From: Culex pipiens pallens
Lineage: Eukaryota; Arthropoda; Insecta; Diptera; Culicidae
DNA length: 64,000 nucleotides
NCBI RefSeq assembly: GCF_016801865.2
Contig: NC_068937.1
Coordinates: 34,003,692-34,067,691, forward strand
Direction of reading: 5' to 3'
Positions 47,085 through 59,027 of this stretch are shown here, in pieces (within the stretch, counting starts at the first letter, position 1; every line of letters begins with the position of its first letter). The position numbers and the translations under genes were made by a program. A model generated the notes under the pieces. The model was not told the DNA's origin. It searched no databases and worked only from the letters and a program-made list of their open reading frames with translations.

Positions 47085-49485
47085 ATATCAACTTTAACGG
47101 TGCACATCAACCAGAGCTTTTGCACCCTTATTTTTGATACAGACATTTTAGTGTCTTAAAAACTACGGGTAATATCGATGACACATTCTCCGGCAATGTA
47201 CACCTTGGGATGAATTTTTGAAAAGCGTGTATGAGCTATTTGGATATTTTTCCTCGATTCTAGACAACTTGAAGCGTCAAAAATCATGGTTTTCATTAAT
47301 TGATCATTTGAATATCATTTTGTACAAGTTGGCTAAGTTATGCATCAATTCGTGATAAAATCATCATTTTAAAACATTTTTCTAAAAACTCCTGGTTTTC
47401 GGCGAAATAAAATCCAAAAATTATTCTTTTGATTGCATTTTGTAGGTTTTTAGTTGTACTAAACGGAAATGTCATGGGTTTGTATTTCATCTTAAGTTAA
47501 GTATTTTTTCAAACTAGTGTAAGTTTACCATTTTTTTGCGTTGCAACGTCACGAAAAAGGGACAGTTGTTTATGCCAACAGAAAACTAAACATTCAATCA
47601 TTTTGATATTTTGGATGTTCTTTGTACTTGGAAAGAGCTTTCAAATGCAACCTAGAGCGACTACATTGGTTGTCTAGATCCGAAGTTACAACAGGTTTAA
47701 GTTTGCTTTGCAACGTCACGAAATTTTAAATCATATTAGTCACATGGCAAAAAAGGTGTATGCGTAGTTGGTTATTGAAAATAAAAGAATACTTAATATT
47801 ATATATTTTTTATATAATGTTTCCGAGCATATTTACAGAAGAATTGTACATGGGTCATTCACAAATTCCGTTACTTAAGTTTGTATGCAACTCGAATAAA
47901 AGTAGGTATTTTATGAAACTTGTTGAACAAATCAAAATAGACCGATAGACCAGGGGTAAAAATTCTTAAACTTTCTTAAAAGTAATCACGTGGTAACTGA
48001 ATGGCCCCTTTATGATAAACTGATTTACGCGAGGGTTCATTCTAATACAACGCAACGATTTTTTTATCCCACAACCTTACCTAGGCCAAATTACAGTAAA
48101 ATTCACTAAACAATAAAAATCACGTGATTCGATTGTTTTGTCACTTTGTTGTTGGACGAACCCTTACCTAAATAAGTTGTATGCATCGTTTAGTTGTTCG
48201 CAATTAAATATGTTATGTTGCGCAGGTAAACAGTTTTATTATTTCCTCACGAACGTTTTATTATTTCCTCAAATTTTATTTAAAAAGCACAAAAGTCAAC
48301 AAAATAAGTTACGTTGTTTGCAGATCACCCCTTAGGGGCCATCAACAAACGATATGGGCACTTTATTCATAAATTTCAGCCCTCCTGAAAACTTGAAGCT
48401 CCTCCTCCCTTCTAAAACTTCCACGTGTTTTGTAAATTGCTCAAAACCATTAAAATATTAAGGGAGCGTGCTTGCATTACGTAACAAAACATTTATATTT
48501 TTAGACCCCCTCCACCCCCTGGTAATACATTTTCGATACTTTTTTTTTGTATACATTTTGGACCCCCCTTGATATTACCCCGTTACATAATGCATGGATG
48601 TCCCATTACATGGATAGAGGAGGGGAGAGGGGGGGGGGGGTCCTTCGTGATAATGGAATAATACAAATATTTATTTTTACTTTGAAACGCATTGGAAAAC
48701 TGCTAATCGTACTGCTACTGTGAAAGCGGTATAGGGGGAGGGGGGAGGGGGTCTTACATGGGCGGGCCAGTCAATTCACATGTCCTTGTACTGTGTAATA
48801 ATGTCTTATAATAAAATCTAAACCTAAAGTTGTTCAAACTAACAAAAACTATGATTTATTTTGAAACTAAAATTTCGTGACGTTGCAACGCAACGAAAAA
48901 CCCTGTTTTCAAAAACAGAGCGTTGCAACGTCACGAAATGTAAGTGGTCTTTAAAAATCGAGGTTTGATTTTTTCGAAAAACTAATGAAAAAACTAACAT
49001 TCGATTTGTTGGTCAATTTTACATTAAAAATGGAAGAAGAACTCAAAATTTGCCGTTTAACAGAGCAGAGTTAATGGCAAAACATAAATTGGGTCAGGAT
49101 TGAGAAAAAGTCACGCGTTGCAACGTCACGCTACATATTCCCCTCTCAAAAATAAAATATTTGCCTAAAATGATGTTTCAACACTGCTTCTTATAGGAAA
49201 ATTAACGCCCTTTCCGAATCAGTAATAACATATATACCTTTTTTTATGTATTTTTTGAGTTACAGGCGAAATACTGAAAAAAGAAAAGTCAAAGCGTTGC
49301 AACGTCACGGCGGAATGTGTCCGATATATTTTTTATTCATCCCCTAAGGTACTGTCCACAAAGTAATTTACAACAAAGTTTGACTAATTTGACAATCCCG
49401 TTGTTGCAGGATTGGGTCCGTAAGTTTAACAATTCTGGAATAAGAAGACAACAACTTCTTTCGTTGCTGTGCACCCTTAAATATT
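47085..49485 (-). repeat. Copy of a segment of the 39033-43646 element, split by an insertion
   Basis: 47085-47175 and 49326-49485 together match 40080-40335 in reverse, and joining them across the insertion restores a continuous copy. The 36-residue frame shared by both copies (KGAQQRKKLLSSY...) differs at 10 bases, 8 of them non-synonymous, so it is not under protein selection. Confidence 0.75.
47180..49321. mobile_element. 2.1-kb TIR element with repeated GTTGCAACGTCACG boxes, CGAT TSD
   Basis: The ends are GACACATTCTCCG and CGGAATGTGTC, and CGAT stands outside each (47176-47179, 49322-49325). The box GCGTTGCAACGTCACG or a close form lies at 47538, 47706, 48876 (inverted), 48920, 49115 and 49294. 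Such subterminal repeats usually bind transposase. No transposase frame was found, so it is probably non-autonomous. I cannot assign a superfamily with confidence. Confidence 0.78.
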
Positions 49486-50073
49486 TTTTTTTCAATTTTA
49501 GGCAAAAAGTACATAATATTTCGAAAATTTGTTTTTTTATGCATCGATTTCCAAAAATCCTTTATTTCACGCTGTCCGCGAAATAGTGAAAATTCACTAA
49601 TCCTAATTATAAACAATTAAAGGTACTATTTTATTTGGAGAATTTAGATAAATTATTAGAAATTATGTGTTTAAAATTCGTACTTTAATTTTTTTTTGTT
49701 TCTCGGGTCTGACACGTCTTTTGGTGAGTCGATCTCTGGTCCAAAAATTATTTTTTTTTGAAAAATTTACACATATCTTAAAGTGTTTACAATTGATTTT
49801 ACAGCTATTTTCAAGGATAATTTCAATTTTAGCTAATAATTATTATTTATGTTCCCGATTTTTTGGGGAACTTAAAAAATAGTTCAATCAAGATTTTATT
49901 TTTTTTTTAAATTATTAGTGCATTTTCATTTTGAATTATTTTTGGATTCTCACTTTTATATGGATACTGGTATGCAGAATGAGCTTTTTTTGCAATAAAA
50001 AAAATATGAAATTAAAAAAATCCAATTCAAAGTGGATTTGCGAAAATGTAGGGAATTGCTCATAAGATTCAGT
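49486..50073. other. AT-rich sequence
   Basis: No supported feature. Short frames on both strands are unremarkable. Confidence 0.5.
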
Positions 50074-50075
50074 TA

Positions 50076-51026
50076 GGGGAGAGTGGGGAGACTTGATCCC
50101 CTTTTTTTGTATCGCACATAACTCTGTCAATTTCTCACAAAACTATAAACTTTTTGCATGAATTTGAAAGCTTAAACATCCATCTATGTTTGGCTAATAA
50201 GGGTATTTCATCAGATGAACTCTTCGAATCATGCCAAGCGTTTTAAAAAAATATTTGAAACCGGCATTTCAAAAATGTTAGGGGTAACTTGATCCCCCTT
50301 TCAACATTTTGAAGAAATCTTAAGCAAAATGTTTCTTATTCATCCAAACTTTTAATTTTCTATAAGTTACAGCAATTTCACATAAAAACCTGTACGTTTG
50401 TGTTCAAAATATAACAAGTTTAGTATGTAAAATATTAAAAAACTTAAAATATTATTTTTTAGACAAAAATTAAGCATGTTTACAAAAGCTGGAAATTTTT
50501 GTTTACAAAACTTTTGAAAAAAGGTTCAAACTGCAGTAAGTTATGTACAACTATACTAAAGGAAACTATGTATGAAAACCCAGCCCAATTAATTAATCTT
50601 GAGGCTGATTCCAGTGACTGTAAAAATGCAGGGATCAAGTCTCCCTAAACGCACTTTTTTAAACAATTGATTGTAAAAATAGTATGACGATAAATTTAAC
50701 ATCAAATGCGTAAGGGTTTTGGAGTTGATAAGTTCATCAAACAATTCATATATGAAAAATATTTTTTTGAATAATTTTTTAGTGTTTTCTATGCATATCA
50801 AAAAAAGAAAAAAAGATCTCTTGGAAGTTTTTTGCAGCTCGTTTTAGAAAAATGTGTGTAACTCAATCTAAACATTTTTTTTTAATTTTTTTCTTTGTTT
50901 TCTACAATGAGTTTTAGTTAATTGCGCACAACTTTCTAGAACAAAGCTAATTGTTTTACCCGCATGCTGGCGAGATACAGGCTTGGGATCAAGTGTCCCC
51001 GAGGATCAAGTCTACCCACTCTCCCC
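50076..51026. mobile_element. TA-flanked G-rich-end element, member 1
   Basis: The ends GGGGAGAGTGGGGAGACTTG and (inverse) GGGGAGAGTGGGTAGACTTG are flanked by TA (50074-50075, 51027-51028). The phrase gatccccc recurs inside. It is 951 bp, with no transposase. Confidence 0.8.
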
Positions 51027-51264
51027 TAATCATGTCAAAAGTGTAAAAAGTTGCTTTTTTATGAGAGATGAGTTTCAATTTTAAATTTCCGTTCACATCT
51101 GAATTGTGTAGATATTTTCAAAGTTTGAACTTGCAATAATATGTTTAATATTTTGTCTTTGCTAGAATTGAAGTTGTCTTTGGTTGATTTTTTTCAAGTA
51201 TTTGAAAAATATAGTCATGTATTTATTACACAATTTTCAACATAATTTTTGACAACAATATCTA

Positions 51265-51277
51265 TTCCTCAGTCACC
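51265..51277 (+). promoter_or_regulatory. 3' splice acceptor and start context of the Q-rich gene
   Basis: tctattcctcag (acceptor) is followed by TCACC and the ATG at 51278. The bases tcagtc could also be read as an initiator, but no TATA lies at about -31, so I favour a splice acceptor joining an upstream leader exon. Confidence 0.45.
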
Positions 51278-51481
51278 ATGCGCACCTTCCTCGCCGTCGC
51301 GCTGCTGGCCACGCTGGCGTCCGCCCAGCTGTCCTTCCACAACGACGCCTCCCAGAACAGCTTCCAGATCCGGACGCCGGGCTTCCAGCAGTCCTTCACG
51401 CGGTACTTCAACGGCCAGCAGGGCCATCTCCTGGCCGCCCAACAGCAGCAGCCGCAAACGGCTCAGAGCCCGCAATATGCT
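51278..51481 (+). CDS. Secreted glutamine-rich protein, first coding exon
   Basis: 68 codons with GC far above the flanks. Residues 1-16 (MRTFLAVALLATLASA) form a classic signal peptide with cleavage expected after Ala-Ser-Ala. The mature part begins QLSFHNDASQNSFQIR and ends in a Gln-rich stretch, QQQQPQTAQSPQYA. The donor GCT|GTAAGT follows in phase 0 at 51482, matching the phase of the next exon at 59508. Export from the cell is clear, but the role is not. Composition suggests an extracellular matrix, cuticle or eggshell type protein, which is an inference. No known family domain is visible in the part within the window. Confidence 0.9.
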
Positions 51482-51991
51482 GTAAGTTTGTTTTTTTTTG
51501 CCAAATTTTAAGATGACAAATAGACTCTATGAAAAGGTTTGGAACTTAAATAAATTAAAAAGACAAAATAACTCCAAGAAGTGCCAGCTTATGACATTCC
51601 AAGGATAACTTGGTGACATTTTTTCAATACACAGAAGAAATACACTTGAGTTTCTATTGAAATGATACTTTTGACTGTCCCTTAGCTTCCAAAGTGTCCA
51701 GCAATTCAACAAATCCCAAAGTTTGAACACTTCAAGCTAAGGGTCTCAATCCCAAGTTCGTTGACAACAGGAGAAATTTCAGTTTCCAAGTCTTCCCCCG
51801 AAAAGTTCCCTAACGAGAAACTCCTCCCGTCCCCAAAAAGGGGAGGAACGGGACAAGTGGCAAAATAGTGCCAATAAACAACACCCGGTCGAGGGAGGGA
51901 CACACCTCTACCGCAGAACCCGACAAACTGCTGCGACAAACGAGTGTGCCGAGGGATGGCAGCACTGCTCTGCACCCTAGGTACTTTACGC

Positions 51992-52107
51992 TATAAAAAT
52001 TGTGCGCCCGAACTTTGCTTTCAGAGTTCAGTCTCGGAAGTGAACGAAAACGAAAGCGAGCTCTCGCAGCAGGTTGTTTGCGCAGCAAAATGCGCTGTTA
52101 TTTACTG
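51992..52107 (+). promoter_or_regulatory. Core promoter (TATA plus initiator) inside the intron, with possible short first exon
   Basis: TATAAAA starts at 51992 and TCAGAGTTCAGTC starts at 52021. The initiator A at 52023 is exactly 31 bases from the TATA, the standard insect spacing. Downstream is ATG at 52090 in an AAAATG context, six codons (MRCYLL), then GTAATG, a usable donor. A very short signal-peptide-starting exon is typical of insect cuticle-type genes. It may drive an alternative transcript of the surrounding gene or a separate gene whose other exons I could not find. Confidence 0.5.
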
Positions 52108-52981
52108 GTAATGGCTTCCGAAAGGGTGTGGGAGGTTCTTTCCCCCACCCCGCACTCCCCTCGCAGCCATAATGGCGGATGCCATAAAAAGTTGTGCGCT
52201 GTCAATTTTCGGTGTTCATTTTTTGTGTGTTATTTTAGCATTGCTTTTTGCTGTTAAGCTACTTTCAGACTGAAAACACTCTATTTTTTCCATTACCTGA
52301 AAAGTGCATGTTTTTAATTCTTATTTTGTTTGGTTCAATGAAACAGGATATGAAATTACATTGGCAAAGATGCAATTTTCAACCATCAAATTTTCATATC
52401 TCGTAAGTGTTTTGAAAAAGTTACTTTACTAGTTACAAGTAATTGGGTCCTAAAATGAAGCTTAGATTGCTGATTTTATTGTTTACAGCGATAAAGCTTA
52501 TTATTCTGAGTACAATGACCCTTCGTACGACCACAAAGAGTTTAAAATTGATTTTTAAATCAATTTTGAAAAATTAACCTCGCGGTCCTTCTTGACAGAA
52601 AAGCTCCTACTTGACAGCTCGTTCCAAGGGAACCATAGTTGATCCATCGAAAAAATGTTGTCTTGTCAAAATTTATTTTTGCATTAAAATGAAAAAAAGT
52701 GATCAGAAATGGTTTTTAATGGTGTTTTTTACCGTTGTACATAAAAATTTACATAGGGCTTTAGTACCCAATTGTCTGCTTTACAATTTTGTAGATCATT
52801 GTTACACACACAAAAAATTGCCCTGCAAAATTATAAAAATCACGAAGTCTAAAAATGAAAATTTTTGTTCCAAATGATAAAATCTAGAGTTTTTCTTTTT
52901 TTTTGTTTTTGAATAGATTCTATAAACATATGAAACACAATAGATTATGAGACATTTAAAAAAAAACTCTAGAAATTACCC
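52108..52981 (+). other. Intronic sequence
   Basis: AT-rich after 52260, no additional feature. The frame at 52611-52877 has no signature. Confidence 0.5.
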
Positions 52982-52989
52982 TTCTGGGT

Positions 52990-53533
52990 TAGAGAGCCTG
53001 GAGCTTATTAGAGAACGGCAACTCAAAACAAAAGTACCAATCGAAGCACGAGAACTGTCAAACGGAGGTACCAATCGAGCAGATGAAATTTCAGTTGGCG
53101 TTCAATCGATGGGAAGTATTGTAATTTGGGTGATTTATATTTTATTCGAAAATGTGCAAAACACAAATTGAAAACAAAACAATTTAAATTTTCTTTTTCA
53201 ATTTTTATTTTGATTTGATTCGTAAACTCATTATGTCTTTGCGTGTTAATGCCGCTCAAAAATGGTCAGTTTCGGGCGCTAACAACTTCGTGGGAATTTT
53301 TTTTTGGAAATTTTTGCAAACGCAGCATCTTATTTTAGATTTACACCAACCATAAACTATGTTTAAACTCAGTTTGTTTTGGTTCAATTGACTGATCAAA
53401 AGAGAATCTGAAAAGAGTCACGCAGGTGCTTTGACAATTGCAGTGCTGCAAGCTATTTTGACTGATGTGCATGTAGTGGTGCCAGTTTCAGTATTTTAAG
53501 ATGTCCATTCTCTAATAAGCTCCAGGCTCTCTA
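52990..53533. mobile_element. 544-bp hAT-like element, 8-bp TSD
   Basis: The left end (tagagagcctggagcttatt) and right end (aataagctccaggctctcta) match the 201-bp palindrome at 34980-35180. TTCTGGGT lies on both sides (52982-52989, 53534-53541). The internal part is different and longer, so the short palindrome may be a derivative of this form or vice versa. Confidence 0.9.
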
Positions 53534-53561
53534 TTCTGGGTTATTGCAGATTCGAAAAGTA

Positions 53562-54470
53562 GGGGAAACTGGGGCAAGTGTAACAAGCTAAGGAAATGCT
53601 CGTTATAACCCATTAAAAACGTTAAAAAATCTGTCGGATTTTTTTTAAATCATCTTATTCCAGGTCTTATTTGATAGAACAAGTTTAAAAAAAACCCCTT
53701 TTTTTAATGTAAAAAATCGATTTTAAAGCTTTTGATTTTCCGTACGTTCTACTCAACTAGTGGGGCAAGACGAACAACCCGTTGGGGCAAGAGGAACAAG
53801 GCATAAAACAACATGTTGATTTGCTAAAAATTGAACTGTTATCACTTAGATACATCAGATTAGAATGTATTTGAAACGTTTAATAAATTTTTAATATTAA
53901 ATTATAATATTTTACTAAAAATTTGATTGGTTTTACGAAAAAAAAATTACTAAGATGATAAATTGTAAATTTTCATAATATCACAATATTTTGTATGGAC
54001 AATTTTTTAACAATTGTTTATCAGTTTTAAGTACTTTTATGTATTTATTTCCCAATAAAATATGTTTTTGTAGCAATCGTATTTTTTTTCCATATTAAAA
54101 ATCCATATTTTAAAGCTCTCAACAAAAATAACCAAAGGTTAAACCATACTTTATAATAGGTGCAAGTCATTGGTAGGGGCACTACTGATCTAGGAAAATA
54201 GCATTTTGATGAAATGAGCCTTAAACGAACCCTGAGCCTTATTTTGTACTTTCCAAATATTATAAGAAAACAAAGGTTTTGAAAAAAACTTAATTAAATC
54301 TTATGCCCCGTGGCGTTTACGTCGTTTTGGCGGTTACGTAGTAGTAGAATCAGCTAATTGCATTGCTAGCAACAATTCCTCCTACTGGAAATAATCACAA
54401 TTGTAAAAATTACGGCCGTACGATCGATTGTTCCTCTTGCCCTATATGGTCGTCTTGCCCCACCTTCCCC
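53562..54470. mobile_element. TA-flanked G-rich-end element, member 2
   Basis: The ends GGGGAAACTGGGGCAAG and (inverse) GGGGAAGGTGGGGCAAG are flanked by TA (53560-53561, 54471-54472). Inside, ggggcaaga(c/g)gaacaa recurs. It is 909 bp, with no transposase. Confidence 0.8.
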
Positions 54471-54472
54471 TA

Positions 54473-54894
54473 CATTAAATTTCCCATAGTCATAGTCCCA
54501 ATTTTTTTACAGTTGAGTAACGAAAAATGACAGAATTTTTGAAACTATTTTTGTATTAATTTTTCGACGAAATAAACGTTTTTTGGGAATTTTGAGTACG
54601 GTACGTTATCCATTAGTGGACCCCTTTCCTACAGTGGACCCTCTGAGGGTGTTTTGATGAAAAATTCCAAAAAATCACAATTTCAAGCGGGTATTTGTCT
54701 ACACATCTTTCATTTGGCATGTAAACCATCATTCAAAACAATGTTGTTTGACATAAAATTTTTTTTGCTTCCTCAAGAACCCTTTAAAATTTAAGAATAT
54801 TCAAAAATCAGGAAATTGAAATGAATGAGAAATTTATGAGAAATTGATAAAAAAAATTCAAAAAAAACATATAATAATTGAAATAACAAGCCTA
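54473..54894 (+). other. Intronic AT-rich sequence
   Basis: Nothing supported beyond a short gtggacccctttcc-like motif. Confidence 0.5.
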
Positions 54895-56008
54895 GTTTAT
54901 TTATTTTTTTGCATTTTCTGATATGTTTTAAAGGACATCAAATGCCATCTTTTCTGAAATTTCCAGAATGGGGAAAAAATCTTTGACCAAGTTATGAACT
55001 TTTGAATCAATACGGATTAAAAAAAAATGAAATAATAGTCGCAAAAATTTTACAATTTAATTTTTCGATGTAAAATCAAATTTGAAATTAAAAAGTACTT
55101 TAGCGAAATTTTGAAAAAGTGCACCGTTTTCAAGTTATAACCAAAAAAAAAATTAACAGTTTTTCATTTTTTTTAAATTAGTGCCCATGTTTGCAAAATT
55201 GATGTTTACTAAAATTGATGTTTACTAAGTCTCACCCAAACAACCCACGATTTTCTAATGTCGATATCTCAGCAACTATTAGTCAGATTTTCAATGTTAA
55301 AATGTGAAACATTCGTGAAATTTTTTGATCTTTTCGAAAAAAATATTTCAAAAGAGCAAAACATTCAATATTATGCCCTTTAAAAATGTTAGTCTTGACT
55401 TAAATTTTTTTAAATATTTTTTTCGAAAAGATCAGAAAATTTCACGAATGTTTCATATTTTAACATTGAAAATCTGACCAATAGTTGTTGAGATATCGAC
55501 ATTAAAAAATGGTGGGTTGTTTGGGTGAGACTTAGTAAACATCAATTTTCCTGTTTTTAAATCTTTACATGGCAATATCTCAAAAAATCATAACTCGGTC
55601 AAAGATTTTTTGTCCATTCTGAAAATTTCTGAAAAGATGGCATTTGATGTCCTCTAAAACATATCAGAAAATGAAAAAAAATAAAAACAGTGTTTCTTTG
55701 CAAAACAAGTTTGAGTGACAAAAAGTAAAATAAAAAATCACAAAAAAATTTCCAGTGTAGTCCTTAACCATACCTACAACTTTGCCGAAGACACCAAATC
55801 GATCAAAAAATTCCTTCCAAAGATACTGATTTTTGAATTTTCATAAATCATTTTTGTATGGCCATCTGCCAAATTTGTATGAAAAATTATATGGACAAAC
55901 TAATGATGCAAAATGGCTTCTTTAGGCAAACCAAAGGCACCAAAAAAGTTTCAGGCGGATTAAAAAAATTCCAAAAATTCGAATGACCGAAATCTCAAAG
56001 AATTGCTC
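54895..56008. repeat. Family A foldback, deleted copy
   Basis: A left arm (54895-55365, reverse) and right arm (55366-56008, forward) meet near 55366. The end aattgctc at 56008 matches the family terminus. The left arm lacks its outer half. Confidence 0.78.
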
Positions 56009-56487
56009 AGATGAAATATTACCATGATTTTTTTTTACTGTGTAATAGGGTCGAAACAAATATTGTATTTCTCATCTTCGCTTCGCTTCGCTTCGCTTCG
56101 CTAGGAGACGGTGATTTTAGCGGATTGCAGACTGGATTTTCGCCATGTGATGTGATGATTGTCTAAGCCCAAGTTGCCTAGGAATCGATAATTGGGAATA
56201 GAACCAATTCCACCTGAACCAGATTCTCACCACCATGGCAGCCGTCCATTGCCGGCCGCTCCCATCTCCACCACGCACCAGGGACAAGGAAAGGGAATTG
56301 GAAGACGGGAAGTGTTGATGCTCCACTTTTTTAAGAGTATTAAGGGAAAATCTCCACGGTATCCTCAAGTAAGTTTCGCTTGGAGTTGGACGGTTTTTGG
56401 GAAGGTGAATGGTCTGAGGAGCCACCCTAGGCGAGTGGTAACGACCGTTGGCATTGTTGTTCGAATTCTTCGTGTGTTCTCATTTCT
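56009..56487. repeat. CTTCG microsatellite and GC-richer repeat-like block
   Basis: At 56078-56101 the unit CTTCG is tandemly repeated about five times. 56100-56480 is GC-richer and ends where the foldback begins. The frame at 56192-56605 runs on into the foldback, so I do not accept it as a gene. It may be the 3' end of a non-LTR element, but this is unproven. Confidence 0.4.
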
Positions 56488-58812
56488 AATGGGAACACGG
56501 CGTGTTTTCTGGGCAACCTTAAGGAGAAAAAATAGTCATCGCTACTTTCAAAAGTGTCTTATAGGAAATTTTCTCAGCTTTCCAATGCTTCTAAGAGCGA
56601 AATAATTCATCGGGAAATTTCTGAGATATCTCTATTTTAAGTTTTTTCTTTTAAAAACCTTAATCATTTATTGGAAACTTTTAAATAACAGTCCAGGAAA
56701 CTTGTCAAATGATGTGTTTCATGTGTCACTCATCAAAATGTGCAAAATAAGACAATAAACAACTTTGTAGAAGGTTGCAAACCGCTAAACATTATGAAAA
56801 TTAAGTTTTAATCGAATTTTTGAATATGTGGGATTTATTCAAATATTAAAATCATAAAACCGCATTAAAATATTATTTTTACAAGAACAAATAGATTATA
56901 ACATAATTGTTGTGTACAAATAACACCGGTCTGTTCTGATTCAGCTTGGAATTAGCTGATACAATCGAAATTTCTACAGGTTTGAGATTGATAGGGTATT
57001 ACAAGATTTTTATGAATAAATATCATAATTCCTTAATCAAACACTAACCAGTTGCATGGATACAGAACATGTTTAATACTCGAAATTAAACTGGAAATTA
57101 CTGTTGCTAGCTTTAGGTCAAATACTTTTCATTAGTATGAAATGATTGTTTTAGTTTTTTTGTTGTATTAAATGATCAAGGAACTAGCAATATTTTAGAA
57201 GTTTATAAGACTCTCATCTACAATCTCATCTTTAAAAAAATATATTTCTTGATTTTTGTTTAAATAGTTTGGAAAGAAAGTTTCTGTTTTTTGTAAAAAT
57301 ATTATAAAATTTTTGTCCGAAAAAAAAAATGTTTGTGACGGTGTTTTCATCATTCTGAATTGGAAGACTCGAGCTACTTTTAAGTGCATTTTCAACAGAA
57401 AACATTTTATAAAATTTTGTCTTTATTTTATACTCATGATAATATGACTTTTGAAGCTTGCAACAGTAATATGTAGTACATTTTCGATTTTAAATCATAT
57501 TTATATTTATGTTTCTGGTTAATGTTTGCTTAAGAAAATATCAAATTTATTCATTAAAATTCAATAATACCATTAACAATCACAAACCTGCCAAAGTTTC
57601 GGTTGAACAAGCTAAATCAGAGTAGACACGTGATATTTGTACACAAAAAATATGTAATTATCGAATAATTCTTGTAAAAAATATATTTTACACTGTTTTA
57701 TGATTTTAATTTCTGAATAAATCTTATATGTTCAAAAACATAGACAAAACATAATTTTCAAAATGTTTAGCGGTTTGCAACATTCTACAAAGTTGTTTCT
57801 TGTCTTACTCATCAAAACATTTTGATGAGTAAATGACACATGAAACACATCATTTGATAAGTTTTCCGAACTGTTAGTATAAAGTTTCCAATAAATAATA
57901 AAGGAATTTAGGGGGAGAAGGGGTAATATGCACCCCCTAAGGGAAAACTGTGATTTCTCAACCATTACAGCATTACTGTGGAAGAATTTTGTTCGATGTT
58001 CTAAAACAACTATTATTCTTCGTCATCCATGTGAAAAAAGTCTTAAAAAACCTCAAAATTGTTCGAAAATATCAAATTTCTAAAAACATTTTTGAATCAT
58101 TTCAAACAACCATGCGGGGCAATATGCACCGCAACATTGGGGCAAAATGCACTACAACAACGGGGCAAAATGCACCACAACATGGGGCAAAATGCACCGG
58201 GTAAAAGCAGTTTTCACTAGTCGCCACTAGATGACACCGCTGTTTTTACAAAGGAGCTTCACAGCGGTGCATTTTGCCCCGATCACGCTTTTTGCAGAAA
58301 ATTTAATTAAAAATGCATTTTTTGATGTTTTTGGACTCATCTATCTATAGAATAATGAAGATTATGGCAAAAATTATATACCTCAACACTTACAATATCA
58401 ATAAATGCATTTTATATTGTCCAAAAATCATAATGAAAGTTCAATGAAAATTAGATGAAAACACAACATTTTAAAGTTTTGCAAATAACTTGAGCTGTTT
58501 TTATACTGCGATGCTCAAATTTTTCCAGCATGGTTTAGCAATGTTAAGCTTCCAATTTCCTTAATTTTTCCCCGGAAAATTCTTCCAAATACCGAGAAAA
58601 GCAGGGGGTGCATTTTGCCCCGGGGGTGCATATTACCCCCTCTCCCCCTAAAACAAAAAAACTTAAAATAGAGATATCTCAGAAATTTCCCGATGAAACA
58701 TTTCGCTCTTAGAAGCATTGGAAAGCTGAGAAAATTTCCTATAAGACACATTTTAAAGTAGCGATGACTATTTTTTCCTGATAAGGTTGTTCTAGAAAAC
58801 ACGCCGTGGGAA
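56488..58812. mobile_element. Foldback element split by a TA element
   Basis: The left arm (56488-56830: cacggcgtgttttct, catcgctactttcaaaag, gaaatttctgagatatctc) is repeated inverted at 57735-57910 and 58651-58812. The right arm is interrupted at 57911-58648. The AT-rich centre lies at 56831-57734 and has no gene. Confidence 0.75.
57911..58648. mobile_element. TA-flanked G-rich-end element, member 3
   Basis: The ends GGGGGAGAAGGGGTAATATG and (inverse) GGGGGAGAGGGGGTAATATG are flanked by TA (57909-57910, 58649-58650). The words ggggcaaaatgcacc and ggggcaatatgcacc repeat inside. The sequence of the left foldback arm shows the uninterrupted target, supporting TA as the duplication. It is 738 bp. 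Confidence 0.85.
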
Positions 58813-59027
58813 TGCTTTCAATTCTTCTCATCTCTTATTGGATGAATTCTAGCAGTCGCCCAGGCTATTTATAGCGAGGTAATGTAGGTTCATTTCAAAA
58901 GCGCCTGCATGCATGCAATGCAATGCATTCTTGTATGTTCTGATATTCAACTTGCTTTCAACTTTATTCTCGTCCGTTTCTTGGATTCAACTATATCAGT
59001 CTAAGTCCTACTAAAGCTACTAATGCT
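58813..59027 (+). other. Intronic sequence
   Basis: Short and mixed. A gcatgcatgcaatgcaatgc-like tract lies near 58910. Confidence 0.4.

Noticed and set aside
51270..51280. TCAGTC next to the start codon as a transcription initiator
   Set aside because: No TATA at the expected distance, and transcription would begin seven bases before the ATG. The pyrimidine-rich context fits a splice acceptor better.
56192..56605. 137-codon frame
   Set aside because: It runs from a repeat-like block into the arm of a foldback element, and the inverted arm at 58515-58802 shows the same residues on the other strand.
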